Source: an uncultured Marinobacterium sp. (GTDB lineage Bacteria > Pseudomonadota > Gammaproteobacteria > Pseudomonadales > Balneatricaceae). Taken from it: a stretch of 64,000 nucleotides of DNA. Under the pieces are notes generated by a model. The model did not search any database. It was given only the letters and a program-made list of their open reading frames with translations, and had not been told where the DNA came from. The stretch is taken from assembly GCA_947501565.1 (NCBI GenBank), contig CANMWJ010000002.1, positions 248,001 to 312,000 on the forward strand, read 5' to 3'. The position numbers were made by a program, and so were the translations under genes. How positions within the stretch are numbered: position 1 is the stretch's first letter; the number at the start of each line of letters is the position of its first letter. Of the stretch, positions 26,273-35,293 are shown piece by piece.

Positions 26273-28354
26273 TTAGTCCTTACGGGCGCTGCGGGCCTGA
26301 ATGATCAACACAACCAGAATTGCCAGCAGTAACCAGGGGCCAATTGAACCTGCGCCGCCGCTGCCACCTGACGGTGCCGCGTTCAGCGTTGAACGTTGAT
26401 TGGCAAACATCGGTTGCGCGCTGTCCGCACGGTGGTTACGTACTGCCTTCTGCTCGCGTTCGGCGCGTGCCTGTTGTTCCCGCTCAACACGCTGTTTGTT
26501 GTCGCGATCAATACCCAACTCTTTGAAGCGTTCATCACGCACTACGATCATTGAGGTGTAATCGGTGACAAGGCCATAGGTCTTGGCAATATCGGTGATT
26601 GCATCTTCGGTGTCTGCGTCGCCGCCCAGATAGTCGATCTTGTCCTGCAGGTTTTCAATGGCTGCGTAAGCCCATAGACGTTCCAGCTCAGGATTAAGCT
26701 CAGAGGTTTCCGGCAGTTGGATACGGGTGCTGTAGCTGCGTGTTTCTGAACCAACCTTACCGGACAGCACCACCTCGATCTCTTCGGCCTTTCGATAGTG
26801 GCCCATAACGATCAACTGTTGGCCATGATAGAGGCTGCCGATCGATTCGGGTGTCAGATCGGTGACGCGGCCACCGTTGATGCGCAGGTCGATATCCCTT
26901 AACGCCTGATAGGACATCTTATTGGCAGCCAGCATGATCTGACCCATCACATCGTCGGCGTTGGAGACGGAGAGGGCAAACCCCTGTGATACCTTCGTCA
27001 TACCCTCAAGCAGGGGACGGTTTGCGCTGTTTCCCATGATGAAGGTAAACAGGCGCAGGTCGGTGTGTTCCAGTAGTTTGAGGAAAGCTTTCTTCTCGGT
27101 TACACCCACATTGGCCACACCGTCGGTGACCAGCACCAGTGCGGTGGCGCGGTCCGTATTCAGCCCTTTCAGACCCTTCTCGAGGCCTGCGTACAGGTTG
27201 GTGCCTTTATCGGGCTGATATTGCTCCAGGCGATTCAGAAGCGGGGTGATCGCCTCAGGTGTGGCTGGCAGGAAGCCACCGCTGAAATCCTGGGCGCGGT
27301 TGTTAAACAGGACAATCTTAAAGCGGTCATTTGCGGGCAGTTTCTGAAGCCCCTGACGTACGCCATCGATCAGGGTGCCGTATTTGCCGCTCATGGAGCC
27401 GGAAACGTCCAGTACGAACACCCAATCACGTCCTTGCTGTGTCAACGGTGCCAGATCATCACCCGGTGTCAGCGTAAGCATAAAGGTACCCGGAGACTGG
27501 GTATCTTTGCGGTAGGCGACCACATCGAGTGATCCGGGCAGGCCGTCACTGTGACGCCAGTAGAGCACGATATCTTTATTCAGTTGGGCGGCAGTGGCAG
27601 AAGGTGTCACTTTGGGCTGTGCGCCTTCCTCAACCTGAGATGCAGGGTTGGTGGTGCCGTTGGCGATACTTGCCTGCCAGGTATCGGGTGCGGGCTGGTG
27701 GATCTGTGCTGATGGTTGATTCGGTATATGCAGGCCGTCGATTGGATAGCTGTTGCGAAGGGTAACGTTAAAGCTGAACGCTTCCTGCACTGTTTCGTTG
27801 CGTGTCCAGAAGGCGAGTTTTTGTTCGTCCACGCCACCGTCTTCTAGCGGATACACATAGCGACCGACACCGGTGTCTACATGGGCAGGCTGCAGGTAAA
27901 CCAGTTTTATACGTACATCACTGTTCGGCTGTACAGACGCAACGCTGATATCAAAGGTTTTGAAACCATCTTTCTCCACCAGAGCTGTTTCACGTCCCGC
28001 TTTTTTCTCCTCTTCATAGATCTGGCGGGCTTTCTGTTTCTCTACCACCTCAGCTGTTATCGGCTGACCGTTGATCCAGTAGGTGAATTCGCCAACGGCG
28101 GCCTTTGCGGGTACAGGGAAACTATATATGGCATCAAGTGCCTGCCCGTTGGGATTGTGAAACACCTGCTCGACGGAAGTGGTTGCGTAGCCGTCTTCGA
28201 TCGTGACATTTACGTGGTGGGATCTGATCACCAGTTCCGGCAGATTACTATTGGCAGGTGTAAGCAGACCGGCTGCCTGGGTAATTGCAGGCAGCGCTGG
28301 TACTACCAGCAGCGTGGCCGTTACGACCCTGCGTAACGTTCTCAAAAGGTTCAT
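26273..28354 (-). CDS. VIT/VWA domain protein with GlyGly-CTERM tail
   Basis: 693 residues. Signal peptide 1-27 (ending ITQAA). VIT domain at about 35-165 (LVIRSHHVNVTIEDGYATTS, and the hallmark YEEEKKAGRETALVE). VWA domain at about 308-480 with a full MIDAS: DVSGSMSG, the threonine in DKGTNLYAG, and VTDGVANVG. The C-terminus is a low-complexity basic stretch, then GGSGGAGSIGPW, a hydrophobic helix and a basic end (ARSARKD). That is a GlyGly-CTERM sorting signal. Such VIT/VWA proteins are known as sortase or rhombosortase targets in marine proteobacteria; they probably act at the cell surface. A rhombosortase gene follows 4 bp downstream. Ribosome site AGGAGAAC. Confidence 0.92.
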   Translation of the reverse strand: MNLLRTLRRVVTATLLVVPALPAITQAAGLLTPANSNLPELVIRSHHVNVTIEDGYATTSVEQVFHNPNGQALDAIYSFPVPAKAAVGEFTYWINGQPITAEVVEKQKARQIYEEEKKAGRETALVEKDGFKTFDISVASVQPNSDVRIKLVYLQPAHVDTGVGRYVYPLEDGGVDEQKLAFWTRNETVQEAFSFNVTLRNSYPIDGLHIPNQPSAQIHQPAPDTWQASIANGTTNPASQVEEGAQPKVTPSATAAQLNKDIVLYWRHSDGLPGSLDVVAYRKDTQSPGTFMLTLTPGDDLAPLTQQGRDWVFVLDVSGSMSGKYGTLIDGVRQGLQKLPANDRFKIVLFNNRAQDFSGGFLPATPEAITPLLNRLEQYQPDKGTNLYAGLEKGLKGLNTDRATALVLVTDGVANVGVTEKKAFLKLLEHTDLRLFTFIMGNSANRPLLEGMTKVSQGFALSVSNADDVMGQIMLAANKMSYQALRDIDLRINGGRVTDLTPESIGSLYHGQQLIVMGHYRKAEEIEVVLSGKVGSETRSYSTRIQLPETSELNPELERLWAYAAIENLQDKIDYLGGDADTEDAITDIAKTYGLVTDYTSMIVVRDERFKELGIDRDNKQRVEREQQARAEREQKAVRNHRADSAQPMFANQRSTLNAAPSGGSGGAGSIGPWLLLAILVVLIIQARSARKD

Positions 28355-28461
28355 GATGTTCTCCTTCTATGACGGGCGACTGCAGGATGGAAAAGGAGGG
28401 CGGTCGCGTCAGGACGATGGAGAGCGTGTGGGTTTTGGATCGTAAAACGTAGTTAAAGCGT

Positions 28462-28486
28462 TCAGGTCGCGTTCAGCGCGACCTGA
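28462..28486. repeat. Perfect 10-bp hairpin between XRE gene and VIT/VWA gene
   Basis: Arms TCAGGTCGCG (28462-28471) and CGCGACCTGA (28477-28486), loop TTCAG. It sits 42 bp after the stop of the minus-strand XRE-type gene and about 110 bp before the VIT/VWA start. There is no T-run, so it is either a terminator lacking a U-tract or an operator for the VIT/VWA-rrtA operon. Confidence 0.5.
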
Positions 28487-28527
28487 GGTAGAAAATAGAG
28501 CCACGTACGGTTGTGGTGGTGGGGCGT

Positions 28528-29265
28528 TCAGCTTTTCTTGCGGTAGTTGTTGAACAGGCTGTATTGCCACTGTCGCAGTGCAAGCACCATCGTTGTGCCT
28601 TTGCGTTCATCCATAGGCAGCTTGGCGTCATGCTTCAACAGGGCGTTAAACTCGCTGGCGAGGCTCTGCATCTTGCGCTGTAGCTCTTTATTCGCGGAGG
28701 GAGACAGCACGCCATTAAGCACCAGAAGTTTTTCATGCTGCTTATCAAAACGTGAACGGAAGAAATCCTGCTCCACTTTTTCCTGGAAAAATTTCTGGAT
28801 TGGGCCGTTTGGTTGCCAGTTAAAGTTGGGAGATACCAGCAGACGAATACGATTGCCCGGTAGTAGTTCGATCAGTTTGATGCGATCCAGCTGCGCCAGC
28901 TTCTGGATGCACTCATGTTCGTCAATTTCGTAATGACTGAGCAGATCCTCGTAGCTGAAACCGTTGATCACACTGACCGCTATCATCAACAGCAGCACAT
29001 CTGAGGCGACCTCTTTTTCCTGTTCCAAACTCAGTTGCGTCGGGCGTTGCTGTTGTTGCGCAGTTTTCTGCACCAGTTCAGCGATATCGGTGCCGATCAA
29101 TTCACAGGTTGTCTCGAGACGCTTCAGCGTGAAGTTGTTGTCTGAAAACAAGCGTTTTACCGACGCTTCGCTCAGAGAGAGTGCGTCCGCGACGTCGGCA
29201 TATGTAGTGCCACTGGCTTTGAGTTCCTGCTTAAGCGTATCGATGAGAGCGCCGGTCTGAAGCAT
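28528..29265 (-). CDS. XRE-type HTH regulator
   Basis: 245 residues. N-terminal helix-turn-helix of the Cro/C1 type at about 5-60 (IDTLKQELKASGTTYADVAD, LSEASVKRLFSD), then a roughly 20-residue linker. A large helical C-terminal region follows (DVLLLMIAVSVINGFSYED, LLPGNRIRLLVSPNFNWQPN), probably for effector sensing or oligomerisation. ATG 29265 has AAGGA 7 bases upstream; an upstream extension to 29427 has none. It lies upstream of the VIT/VWA-rrtA pair in the same direction, with a hairpin between, so it may control them; that link is inference. Target and effector unknown. Confidence 0.8.
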   Translation of the reverse strand: MLQTGALIDTLKQELKASGTTYADVADALSLSEASVKRLFSDNNFTLKRLETTCELIGTDIAELVQKTAQQQQRPTQLSLEQEKEVASDVLLLMIAVSVINGFSYEDLLSHYEIDEHECIQKLAQLDRIKLIELLPGNRIRLLVSPNFNWQPNGPIQKFFQEKVEQDFFRSRFDKQHEKLLVLNGVLSPSANKELQRKMQSLASEFNALLKHDAKLPMDERKGTTMVLALRQWQYSLFNNYRKKS

Positions 29266-29760
29266 CGGGAGATCCTTTTTGTGCTTTGGTGTGCTGAATG
29301 CTGCCTCTGATGAGCAAAGAGTATAAAAACTAAAACGCCAGGCAGCCAATGCGCTTTCAAACAATGTTCTAAAAGTTATACCGTTATCGTAATTGATAGG
29401 GCGTTCGTTAAGATACTCGGGAAGCACTGGTTAGTCAGTGGGGCGGGGTGTTTGACGTTTGACTTATATCAATAGATGCGGATTTGCGTCAGCGAACCGT
29501 TAGGTGAGGTGAAAATTCTCATTGAAACAATTGCTTAACAGAGTACCTTTAGAATCCGCACTGGCTTGGAATTCGGCCGAAAAGAGGATGATCTGTTCTC
29601 TTAGCTGTATGAATTGTCGCCAACGAGCGTAACTTAATTGTAAAAAATAGATCCTTAGTCTAATGCATATGTATTGAAATCATTTTTGGTTATATGCATA
29701 GTGACTAACGAGCGTTTAAATCTTACTGATTAACTGGATAGGATCGATAGGAAATCAAAG
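29266..29760. other. 495-bp non-coding divergent promoter region
   Basis: No supported gene. It carries an FNR/ANR-like site (29459-29472) and a direct repeat AACGAGCGT seen near 29622 and 29707. There is also an AT-rich inverted pair TGCATAT/ATATGCA at roughly 29662-29698. It sits between the minus-strand XRE gene and the plus-strand small membrane gene, so it should hold both promoters and a long leader for the latter. Confidence 0.5.
29459..29472 (+). promoter_or_regulatory. FNR/ANR-like box
   Basis: TTGAC-TTAT-ATCAA differs from the FNR/ANR consensus TTGATNNNNATCAA at one position. It is about 290 bp upstream of the small membrane protein gene and about 195 bp upstream of the XRE gene. 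Weaker case than the perfect box at nrdJ. Confidence 0.4.
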
Positions 29761-30006
29761 ATGTCTAAACAATCTACATTGAAATTCAAAAAAGTGTTCG
29801 CAATCTTGGTATCTTGCGCGTTTGCTCTTGCTGCCTTGTTCATGATCGGATCAATGTATGTTGATATCAGCGCAGAAGGAACTGCGACGACCGCGATGAT
29901 CGTTTTTAAAGCGTTGTGTGCAGGCGTATCTATTCTGTTCTGCATCGCCAACGTTAAAATGGTCGCGCATACTAATGAAGAGCTGATGGAAGCGCAGACT
30001 GCATAA
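29761..30006 (+). CDS. Small two-helix membrane protein
   Basis: 81 residues. Basic start (SKQSTLKFKK) then two hydrophobic helices: AILVSCAFALAALFMIGSMY (about 14-33) and IVFKALCAGVSILFCIANVKM (about 47-67), with an acidic end. I do not recognise the family. It has a plausible ribosome site (GATAGGAAATCAAAG) and is followed by a strong terminator, which supports a real, independently transcribed gene. Base composition upstream is AT-rich, and the leader is unusually long. Confidence 0.7.
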   Translation: MSKQSTLKFKKVFAILVSCAFALAALFMIGSMYVDISAEGTATTAMIVFKALCAGVSILFCIANVKMVAHTNEELMEAQTA

Positions 30007-30118
30007 GCAGATCTGACCAGGGCACATAAGAGTAGTAACAAGTTCTCAGGCTCTCCCAAGCTAACAGAGCATTGTTAACGTGTAACACCTGACCATTTTC
30101 TCTGGATATAGAGATCAG

Positions 30119-30168
30119 GCCCCAACTAATTATTTGTCACTTAGCAGATAATCAGTTGGGGCTTTTTT
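30119..30168 (+). terminator. Intrinsic terminator after the small membrane gene
   Basis: GCCCCAACT (30119-30127) pairs with AGTTGGGGC (30154-30162), and an inner ATTAT/ATAAT pair closes most of the loop. A run of six T follows. Confidence 0.9.
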
Positions 30169-30260
30169 CTGTCCGCTATCTCCAATCCCGCCGTGATCCG
30201 CTACGCTTTACCTGTTGGACATGATATGGTTGCGCCTTTTTAACCCCAGAGGAATTCCCA

Positions 30261-31100
30261 TTGGCTCAGATCGGTCGTATGAACAAGCTTGCAGTTGTCC
30301 GCGAGGTTGGCTTTGGTGTCTATCTTGATGGTGGCGAGCTGGGTGGAATTCTGCTGCCGAAACGCTATGTACCTGCCGAATGCAAAGTAGGGGACCTGCT
30401 TGATGTGTTCGTCTATGTGGATTCCGACGACTTCCCGATCGCAATCACTGAGGAACCGAAGGTACAGCTGGGTCAGGTAGCTTCGCTAAAGGTTGTTTCC
30501 GTCGAGAAGGTTGGCGTATTTCTGGATTGGGGATTGCCTAAGGATCTGTTCCTGCCATACAGCGAGATCCGCAGTCAGCACCCTGAAGTGGGTCAGCATG
30601 TACTGGTTTACGTTTACCTCGATAACACCGACCGTATCTGTGCGTCTGCGCGACTTGATCGTTACCTGGATAAGACTCCAGCCGACTATAAGCGTAACCA
30701 GGCGGTAGATCTGGTGATCGCAGGGCAGACTGATCTGGGTTATAAAGCGGTGGTGAACGGTACCCACTGGGGGGTTCTTTACCACGATGAGGTGTTCCGC
30801 AAACTGCGCCGCGGTTACAAGACCCGTGGTTTTATCAAACAGGTCCGTCCCGACGGCAAGATCGATCTGTCGCTTGATAAGCCGGGTTACGCCAAGGTTG
30901 ACCGCTTGCAGCAGAAGATTTTGCAACATCTGGAGGAGCGCAGCGGCTTTAGCCCACTGAACGATAAGAGCCCGCCAGAGCAGATCTATGCAACCTACGG
31001 CATCTCAAAAAAAGCCTACAAAATGGCGATCGGCGGACTCTACCGCCAGCGTAAGATCACCATCGATGAAGATGGTATCCGTCTGGCGGAAGATAACTGA
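30261..31100 (+). CDS. cvfB: CvfB-type S1 RNA-binding protein
   Basis: 279 residues. Several S1-like beta-barrels then a winged-helix end, as in CvfB/YitL proteins. S1 module 1 at about 5-60 (VREVGFGVYLDGGELGGILLP), module 2 at about 70-130 (VEKVGVFLDWGLPKDLFLPY), module 3 at about 150-210 (GYKAVVNGTHWGVLYHDEVF). The C-terminal winged helix contains YATYGISKKAYKMAIGGLYR. In Staphylococcus the homologue affects virulence gene expression; in gammaproteobacteria its role is unknown. The start is a TTG at 30261, with AGAGGAA 7 bases upstream; ATG 30279 is the fallback. Monocistronic by spacing. Confidence 0.88.
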   Translation: MAQIGRMNKLAVVREVGFGVYLDGGELGGILLPKRYVPAECKVGDLLDVFVYVDSDDFPIAITEEPKVQLGQVASLKVVSVEKVGVFLDWGLPKDLFLPYSEIRSQHPEVGQHVLVYVYLDNTDRICASARLDRYLDKTPADYKRNQAVDLVIAGQTDLGYKAVVNGTHWGVLYHDEVFRKLRRGYKTRGFIKQVRPDGKIDLSLDKPGYAKVDRLQQKILQHLEERSGFSPLNDKSPPEQIYATYGISKKAYKMAIGGLYRQRKITIDEDGIRLAEDN

Positions 31101-31115
31101 TCCCCGGCACCCGCA

Positions 31116-32063
31116 CTATATCGCTGCCACATAAGGTGGCAGTTGCATACGGCCGAGCTCTTGCGTAACCAGTGAGGTCATTTGCGCTGCAGCCGGTGTT
31201 AGGGAGCGGCCTTTCCGGCGAATCAGGCAGATTTCCCGGCTGATATCCGGTGCGGTCAGTGGAATAAATGCCAGTCCGGCAAAGTTAATGGTCGCTGCGG
31301 CCAATGCAGGTAGCAGCGAAATACCCATCCCTTCGCTGATCAGCGCCGCTACTGCTGCGGGGTTGCTGGCCTCGATTACCGGGCCGTCCAGATCGATATC
31401 AACCACCCCCTCTTTTCTGAACCGTGCCAATTGCACCCGGATACCGGTATCAGTTGTGAGGAATATCAACTGTTCCTCTCCGAGCTGTCGCCAGCTTACC
31501 TCAGTAGCGGCTGTGTGATTCTGAAGTGCAAAGGGATGGTCAGTCGGGCACACCACGCCGTACCGGTCGCGTAACAGGGGCTGGTACTCCAGATCGGGAT
31601 GGTTGCTATGGTTACTGGCAACACCGAAGTCGACTTCGTTTTCCAGTATGCGTTGCTCAATACCCCCTGCGCCGTCATCACGCAGGTAGATACCGATATT
31701 GGGGTGGTCCCGCCGGTACTGCTTCACGATGCCTGGCAGCAAACGTGAAATAGTGGACGGGGACGCAGCAATGCCAACCTGGCCCTGCTGCTGTTCTGAG
31801 ACTGCTCTTAGGTCAGCAAGCGCCGTATCGAAATCGGACAGCAGCCGTTCCGCGACAGGCAGAAAACGTTTGCCCTCGCTACTTAACAGTACTTGCCGCG
31901 TTGTGCGGTCGAACAGGGTGAGTCCCACCTGATCTTCCAACTGTTTGATGGTGGCAGTGAGTGTGGATTGTGTCAGATGGAGGCTTTCCGCCGCCCGGGT
32001 AAAGCTACCCGCCTGCGCCACCGCATAAAACGCCCTTAGATGGCGAATAGAGAGATTATTCAT
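31116..32063 (-). CDS. LysR-family transcriptional regulator
   Basis: 315 residues. N-terminal winged HTH at 1-60 (SIRHLRAFYAVAQAGSFTRA, SLHLTQSTLTATIKQLEDQV). The effector domain runs from about 90 to 300 (GQVGIAASPSTISRLLPGIV). Divergent from ydiJ with a 145-bp gap holding a dyad, the classic LysR layout, so it probably controls ydiJ; the effector may be a 2-hydroxy acid, which is inference. ATG 32063 is used; a TTG at 32072 is in frame. Stop is 15 bp from the convergent cvfB stop. Confidence 0.9.
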   Translation of the reverse strand: MNNLSIRHLRAFYAVAQAGSFTRAAESLHLTQSTLTATIKQLEDQVGLTLFDRTTRQVLLSSEGKRFLPVAERLLSDFDTALADLRAVSEQQQGQVGIAASPSTISRLLPGIVKQYRRDHPNIGIYLRDDGAGGIEQRILENEVDFGVASNHSNHPDLEYQPLLRDRYGVVCPTDHPFALQNHTAATEVSWRQLGEEQLIFLTTDTGIRVQLARFRKEGVVDIDLDGPVIEASNPAAVAALISEGMGISLLPALAAATINFAGLAFIPLTAPDISREICLIRRKGRSLTPAAAQMTSLVTQELGRMQLPPYVAAI

Positions 32064-32108
32064 ATTTATCAATCAATCTATTTAATTTTATCGTTTGATA
32101 GATAAATA
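32063..32108. promoter_or_regulatory. Dyad operator candidate between the LysR gene and ydiJ
   Basis: TATTTATCAATC (32063-32074) and GATAGATAAATA (32097-32108) are near-perfect inverted repeats (one mismatch) separated by 22 bp. The left arm overlaps the LysR start codon, and the right arm is about 100 bp before ydiJ. The placement fits autoregulation plus activation of the divergent gene. Confidence 0.6.
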
Positions 32109-32208
32109 AGGATTCTGCATCATAGCCCCCATAATTACAAAGCCGTCGTTTACATCAATACACCGGCGGCTCTAGCGGTTTACTTCGATTTCAAGGATTT
32201 CCAGTACC

Positions 32209-35200
32209 ATGATTCCACGTATACACGAGATAGATGCGACGCAGCAGCTGTATCTTCAGTTTATAGAACGTCTTAAAAACGGTGGGTTTGAGGGCGACCT
32301 GAGCCCGGACTATGCGAACCGTGTGGTGCTGGCCACTGACAACAGTATCTATCAGATGCTGCCGCAAGGTGTGCTGTATCCAAAAAGCCTTGAGGATCTA
32401 TCCCGCATTGCACGACTGTCGAATGTGCCTGAGTTTGCAGAGGTTGTACTGAGTCCACGTGGAGGTGGTACAGGCACAAATGGCCAGTCGCTTACCGATG
32501 GTTTGCTGGTGGATGTATCCCGTCACATGAACCAGGTGCTGGAGATCAACGCTGAAGAGCGCTGGGTACGTGTGCAGGGCGGTGTGGTCAAAGACCAGCT
32601 CAACGCGGCACTTAAACCATACGGTTTGTTCTTTGCGCCAGAGCTCTCTACCAGTAACCGTGCCACCGTCGGCGGTATGATCAATACGGATGCCAGCGGT
32701 CAGGGTTCCTGCATGTACGGTAAAACCCGCGATCATGTGCTGGAGCTGAAATCTGTCTTCCTTGATGGCACTGTGTGGGAGTCCAAACCGCTGAGTGCAG
32801 AAGAGCTGGAAACCGTTAAGCAGCGTGATGACCGTGTTGGTGAGGCTCACCGTGCTGTGGATGAGATCTTTAAAACGAAAAAAGATCTGATCGACGCGAA
32901 GTTTCCGAAACTCAATCGCTGCCTGACCGGTTATGACCTGGCGCATATCTACGACGAGAACGGCAACTTCAACCTGAACTCCGTGCTTTGTGGCGCAGAG
33001 GGTTCTCTGGCGTTTATCGCAGAAGCTAGATTGAACGTGCTGCCGATTCCGAAATATGCGGCGCTGGTAAACGTTAAATACGACAGCTTCGAAACGTCCC
33101 TGCGCGACGCTACCGCACTCATGGATTACGCGCCGACATCGATCGAAACCGTCGACTCCAAAGTTCTGAATCTGGCGATGGGTGACATCATCTGGGATAC
33201 GGTGTCCGACTACTTCCCAAGCGAAGAGGGCGAGCCTGAGATCAGTGGTATCAACCTGGTTGAGTACACCGGCGATGATGAAGCGGAGTTGCGCGCTAAA
33301 GTTGAGAATCTGACCACTCACCTGGCGGCTGTCGCGGGCGATGAAGGTAAGAGCTTCGGCCATACCGTGGTATACGGCGCAGGCGAGATCGGTAAGATCT
33401 GGGCGATGCGTAAAAAAGCGGTTGGCCTGTTGGGTAACGCCAAAGGTCAGAAACGCCCGATCCCGTTTGTAGAGGATACTGCGGTACCACCGGAGAATCT
33501 GGCTGATTTCATCATGGAGTTCCGTGCGGTACTGGATGAGCGCAACCTGGCCTACGGCATGTTCGGTCACGTGGATGCGGGCGTGCTGCACGTGCGACCG
33601 GCGATGGATATGAAAGATGAGGTGCAGGAACCGCTGATCCGCGAAGTCACCGACCAGGTTGTGGCCCTGACCCAGAAATACAAAGGTCTGCTGTGGGGTG
33701 AGCACGGTAAAGGTGTTCGCTCTGAATACGCGCCTGAGTTTTTCGGCGAACTGTATGCTGAACTGCAACGCATTAAAGGTACCTTTGATCCACGTAACCA
33801 GCTGAACCCAGGCAAGATCGCTACACCAGCGATTGAGGGCGCTGAGCTGCTGAAGGTGGATGGCGTGCCAACGCGAGGCCAGTACGACCGTCAGATCGAT
33901 CCGAATACGTTCCAGTACTACGATGCGGCGATGTACTGTAACGGTAACGGCGCCTGCTACAACTATGACCCTAACGATGCGATGTGCCCATCATGGAAAG
34001 CGACCCGTGAGCGCGTTCACTCGCCAAAAGGGCGCTCCTCCCTGATCCGTGAATGGACACGCCTGATGTCCAATCAAGGTGTCGATCTGGTTAGCGAGAG
34101 TAACAAGGTTAAGAGTGAATCCTTCCTACGCAGCTTGCCGCGTAAGATCAAGAACACCCGGGCGAAGCAGCGTGGCGAATATGACTTCAACCATGAAGTG
34201 TATGAAGCGATGCAGGGCTGTCTGGCGTGTAAATCCTGTGTTGGTCAGTGTCCGATCAAGGTCAACGTGCCTGAGTTCCGCGCACGTTTCCTGGAAAGCT
34301 ACCACGGCCGTTACCTGCGTCCATTGAAAGATTACGCGGTTGCCAGTCTGGAGATGATGATCCCGTTGGCGGCTAAATTCCCGGCGCCGTATAACTGGAT
34401 GATGACAAATCCGACCATGAGGAAGCTGTTCCGCAAGCATGTTGGCATGGTGGATAGCCCGGTGATCTGCACCAACAGCCTGAAAAAGGGGATGGAGGTT
34501 CGCAGCATCGAGTTTGCGACCATGGAGCACGTCAGCACTCTGAGTGTCGCGCAGCGTGAAAAATCGGTGATCATCGTTCAGGACGCCTTCACCAGTTACT
34601 TCGAAACGCAGCTGGTACTCGATCTGATCGATCTGCTGGGCAAGCTGGGTTTCTACGTGATGGTGGCACCGTTCAAGGCAAACGGTAAGCCGTTGCACGT
34701 ACACGGCTTTATGGACCAGTTTGAGAAGGTCGCCGAGAAGAACCGCGCGATGCTGAACGAACTCGCGGGTACGGGCATTGAACTGATCGGTATCGATCCG
34801 TCCATGACGCTGACCTACCGACAGGAATACAGCTACGAAAGCGAACAGGCCCTGCCGCCGGTGCGCCTGATTCAGGAGTGGCTGGTCGAGAACCTGGCAG
34901 CGCTTGAGAACGTTGCGGGCATCCTGCCGCAAGAGCAGTTTAAATTGATGGCGCACTGTACTGAGAAAACATCAGCCGCACCGTCTATCAAAAGCTGGCA
35001 GCAGATCTTCTCCGCGTTGGGGCAGTCACTGGACGTGGTTTCCACCGGTTGTTGTGGCATGTCCGGTACTTATGGCCATGAAACCGAAAATTATGCGACG
35101 TCCAAAAAGCTCTATGAGATGAGCTGGGCGGATGTGGTAAATAACCCTGAAAACAAAGGTAAGCTGGTTGCGACCGGTTACTCCTGTCGTTCACAGGTTA

Positions 35201-35271
35201 AGCGTATGGATCAGCAGCAGCTGCCGCATCCGGTACAAGCGTTGCTTGACGTACTTCAGCGTGTGGCCTGA
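32209..35271 (+). CDS. ydiJ: YdiJ-type FAD and Fe-S oxidoreductase (D-2-hydroxyglutarate dehydrogenase type)
   Basis: 1020 residues, as in E. coli YdiJ (about 1018). The N-terminal FAD_binding_4 domain has LSPRGGGTGTNGQSL (about 84-98), STSNRATVGGMINTDASG and TGYDLAHIYDE. An FAD-oxidase C-terminal domain follows (GMFGHVDAGVLHVRP, LWGEHGKGVRSEY, FDPRNQLNPGKI). The last third carries a 4Fe-4S motif (CLACKSCVGQCPIKVNVPEF, near 677-696) and CCG-type cysteines (MAHCTEKT, VVSTGCCGMSGTYGHE). YdiJ homologues oxidise D-2-hydroxyglutarate and related acids and feed electrons to the respiratory chain. Preceded by AAGGA and divergent from a LysR gene. A methyltransferase gene follows 22 bp later. Confidence 0.92.
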   Translation: MIPRIHEIDATQQLYLQFIERLKNGGFEGDLSPDYANRVVLATDNSIYQMLPQGVLYPKSLEDLSRIARLSNVPEFAEVVLSPRGGGTGTNGQSLTDGLLVDVSRHMNQVLEINAEERWVRVQGGVVKDQLNAALKPYGLFFAPELSTSNRATVGGMINTDASGQGSCMYGKTRDHVLELKSVFLDGTVWESKPLSAEELETVKQRDDRVGEAHRAVDEIFKTKKDLIDAKFPKLNRCLTGYDLAHIYDENGNFNLNSVLCGAEGSLAFIAEARLNVLPIPKYAALVNVKYDSFETSLRDATALMDYAPTSIETVDSKVLNLAMGDIIWDTVSDYFPSEEGEPEISGINLVEYTGDDEAELRAKVENLTTHLAAVAGDEGKSFGHTVVYGAGEIGKIWAMRKKAVGLLGNAKGQKRPIPFVEDTAVPPENLADFIMEFRAVLDERNLAYGMFGHVDAGVLHVRPAMDMKDEVQEPLIREVTDQVVALTQKYKGLLWGEHGKGVRSEYAPEFFGELYAELQRIKGTFDPRNQLNPGKIATPAIEGAELLKVDGVPTRGQYDRQIDPNTFQYYDAAMYCNGNGACYNYDPNDAMCPSWKATRERVHSPKGRSSLIREWTRLMSNQGVDLVSESNKVKSESFLRSLPRKIKNTRAKQRGEYDFNHEVYEAMQGCLACKSCVGQCPIKVNVPEFRARFLESYHGRYLRPLKDYAVASLEMMIPLAAKFPAPYNWMMTNPTMRKLFRKHVGMVDSPVICTNSLKKGMEVRSIEFATMEHVSTLSVAQREKSVIIVQDAFTSYFETQLVLDLIDLLGKLGFYVMVAPFKANGKPLHVHGFMDQFEKVAEKNRAMLNELAGTGIELIGIDPSMTLTYRQEYSYESEQALPPVRLIQEWLVENLAALENVAGILPQEQFKLMAHCTEKTSAAPSIKSWQQIFSALGQSLDVVSTGCCGMSGTYGHETENYATSKKLYEMSWADVVNNPENKGKLVATGYSCRSQVKRMDQQQLPHPVQALLDVLQRVA

Positions 35272-35293
35272 ATAAGCGAGCAGGGTGTATCTG

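Noticed and set aside
32398-33768. A 456-residue minus-strand frame opposite ydiJ
   Set aside because: Shadow of the strongly conserved ydiJ frame; no domain signature and unusual His/Arg/Thr composition.
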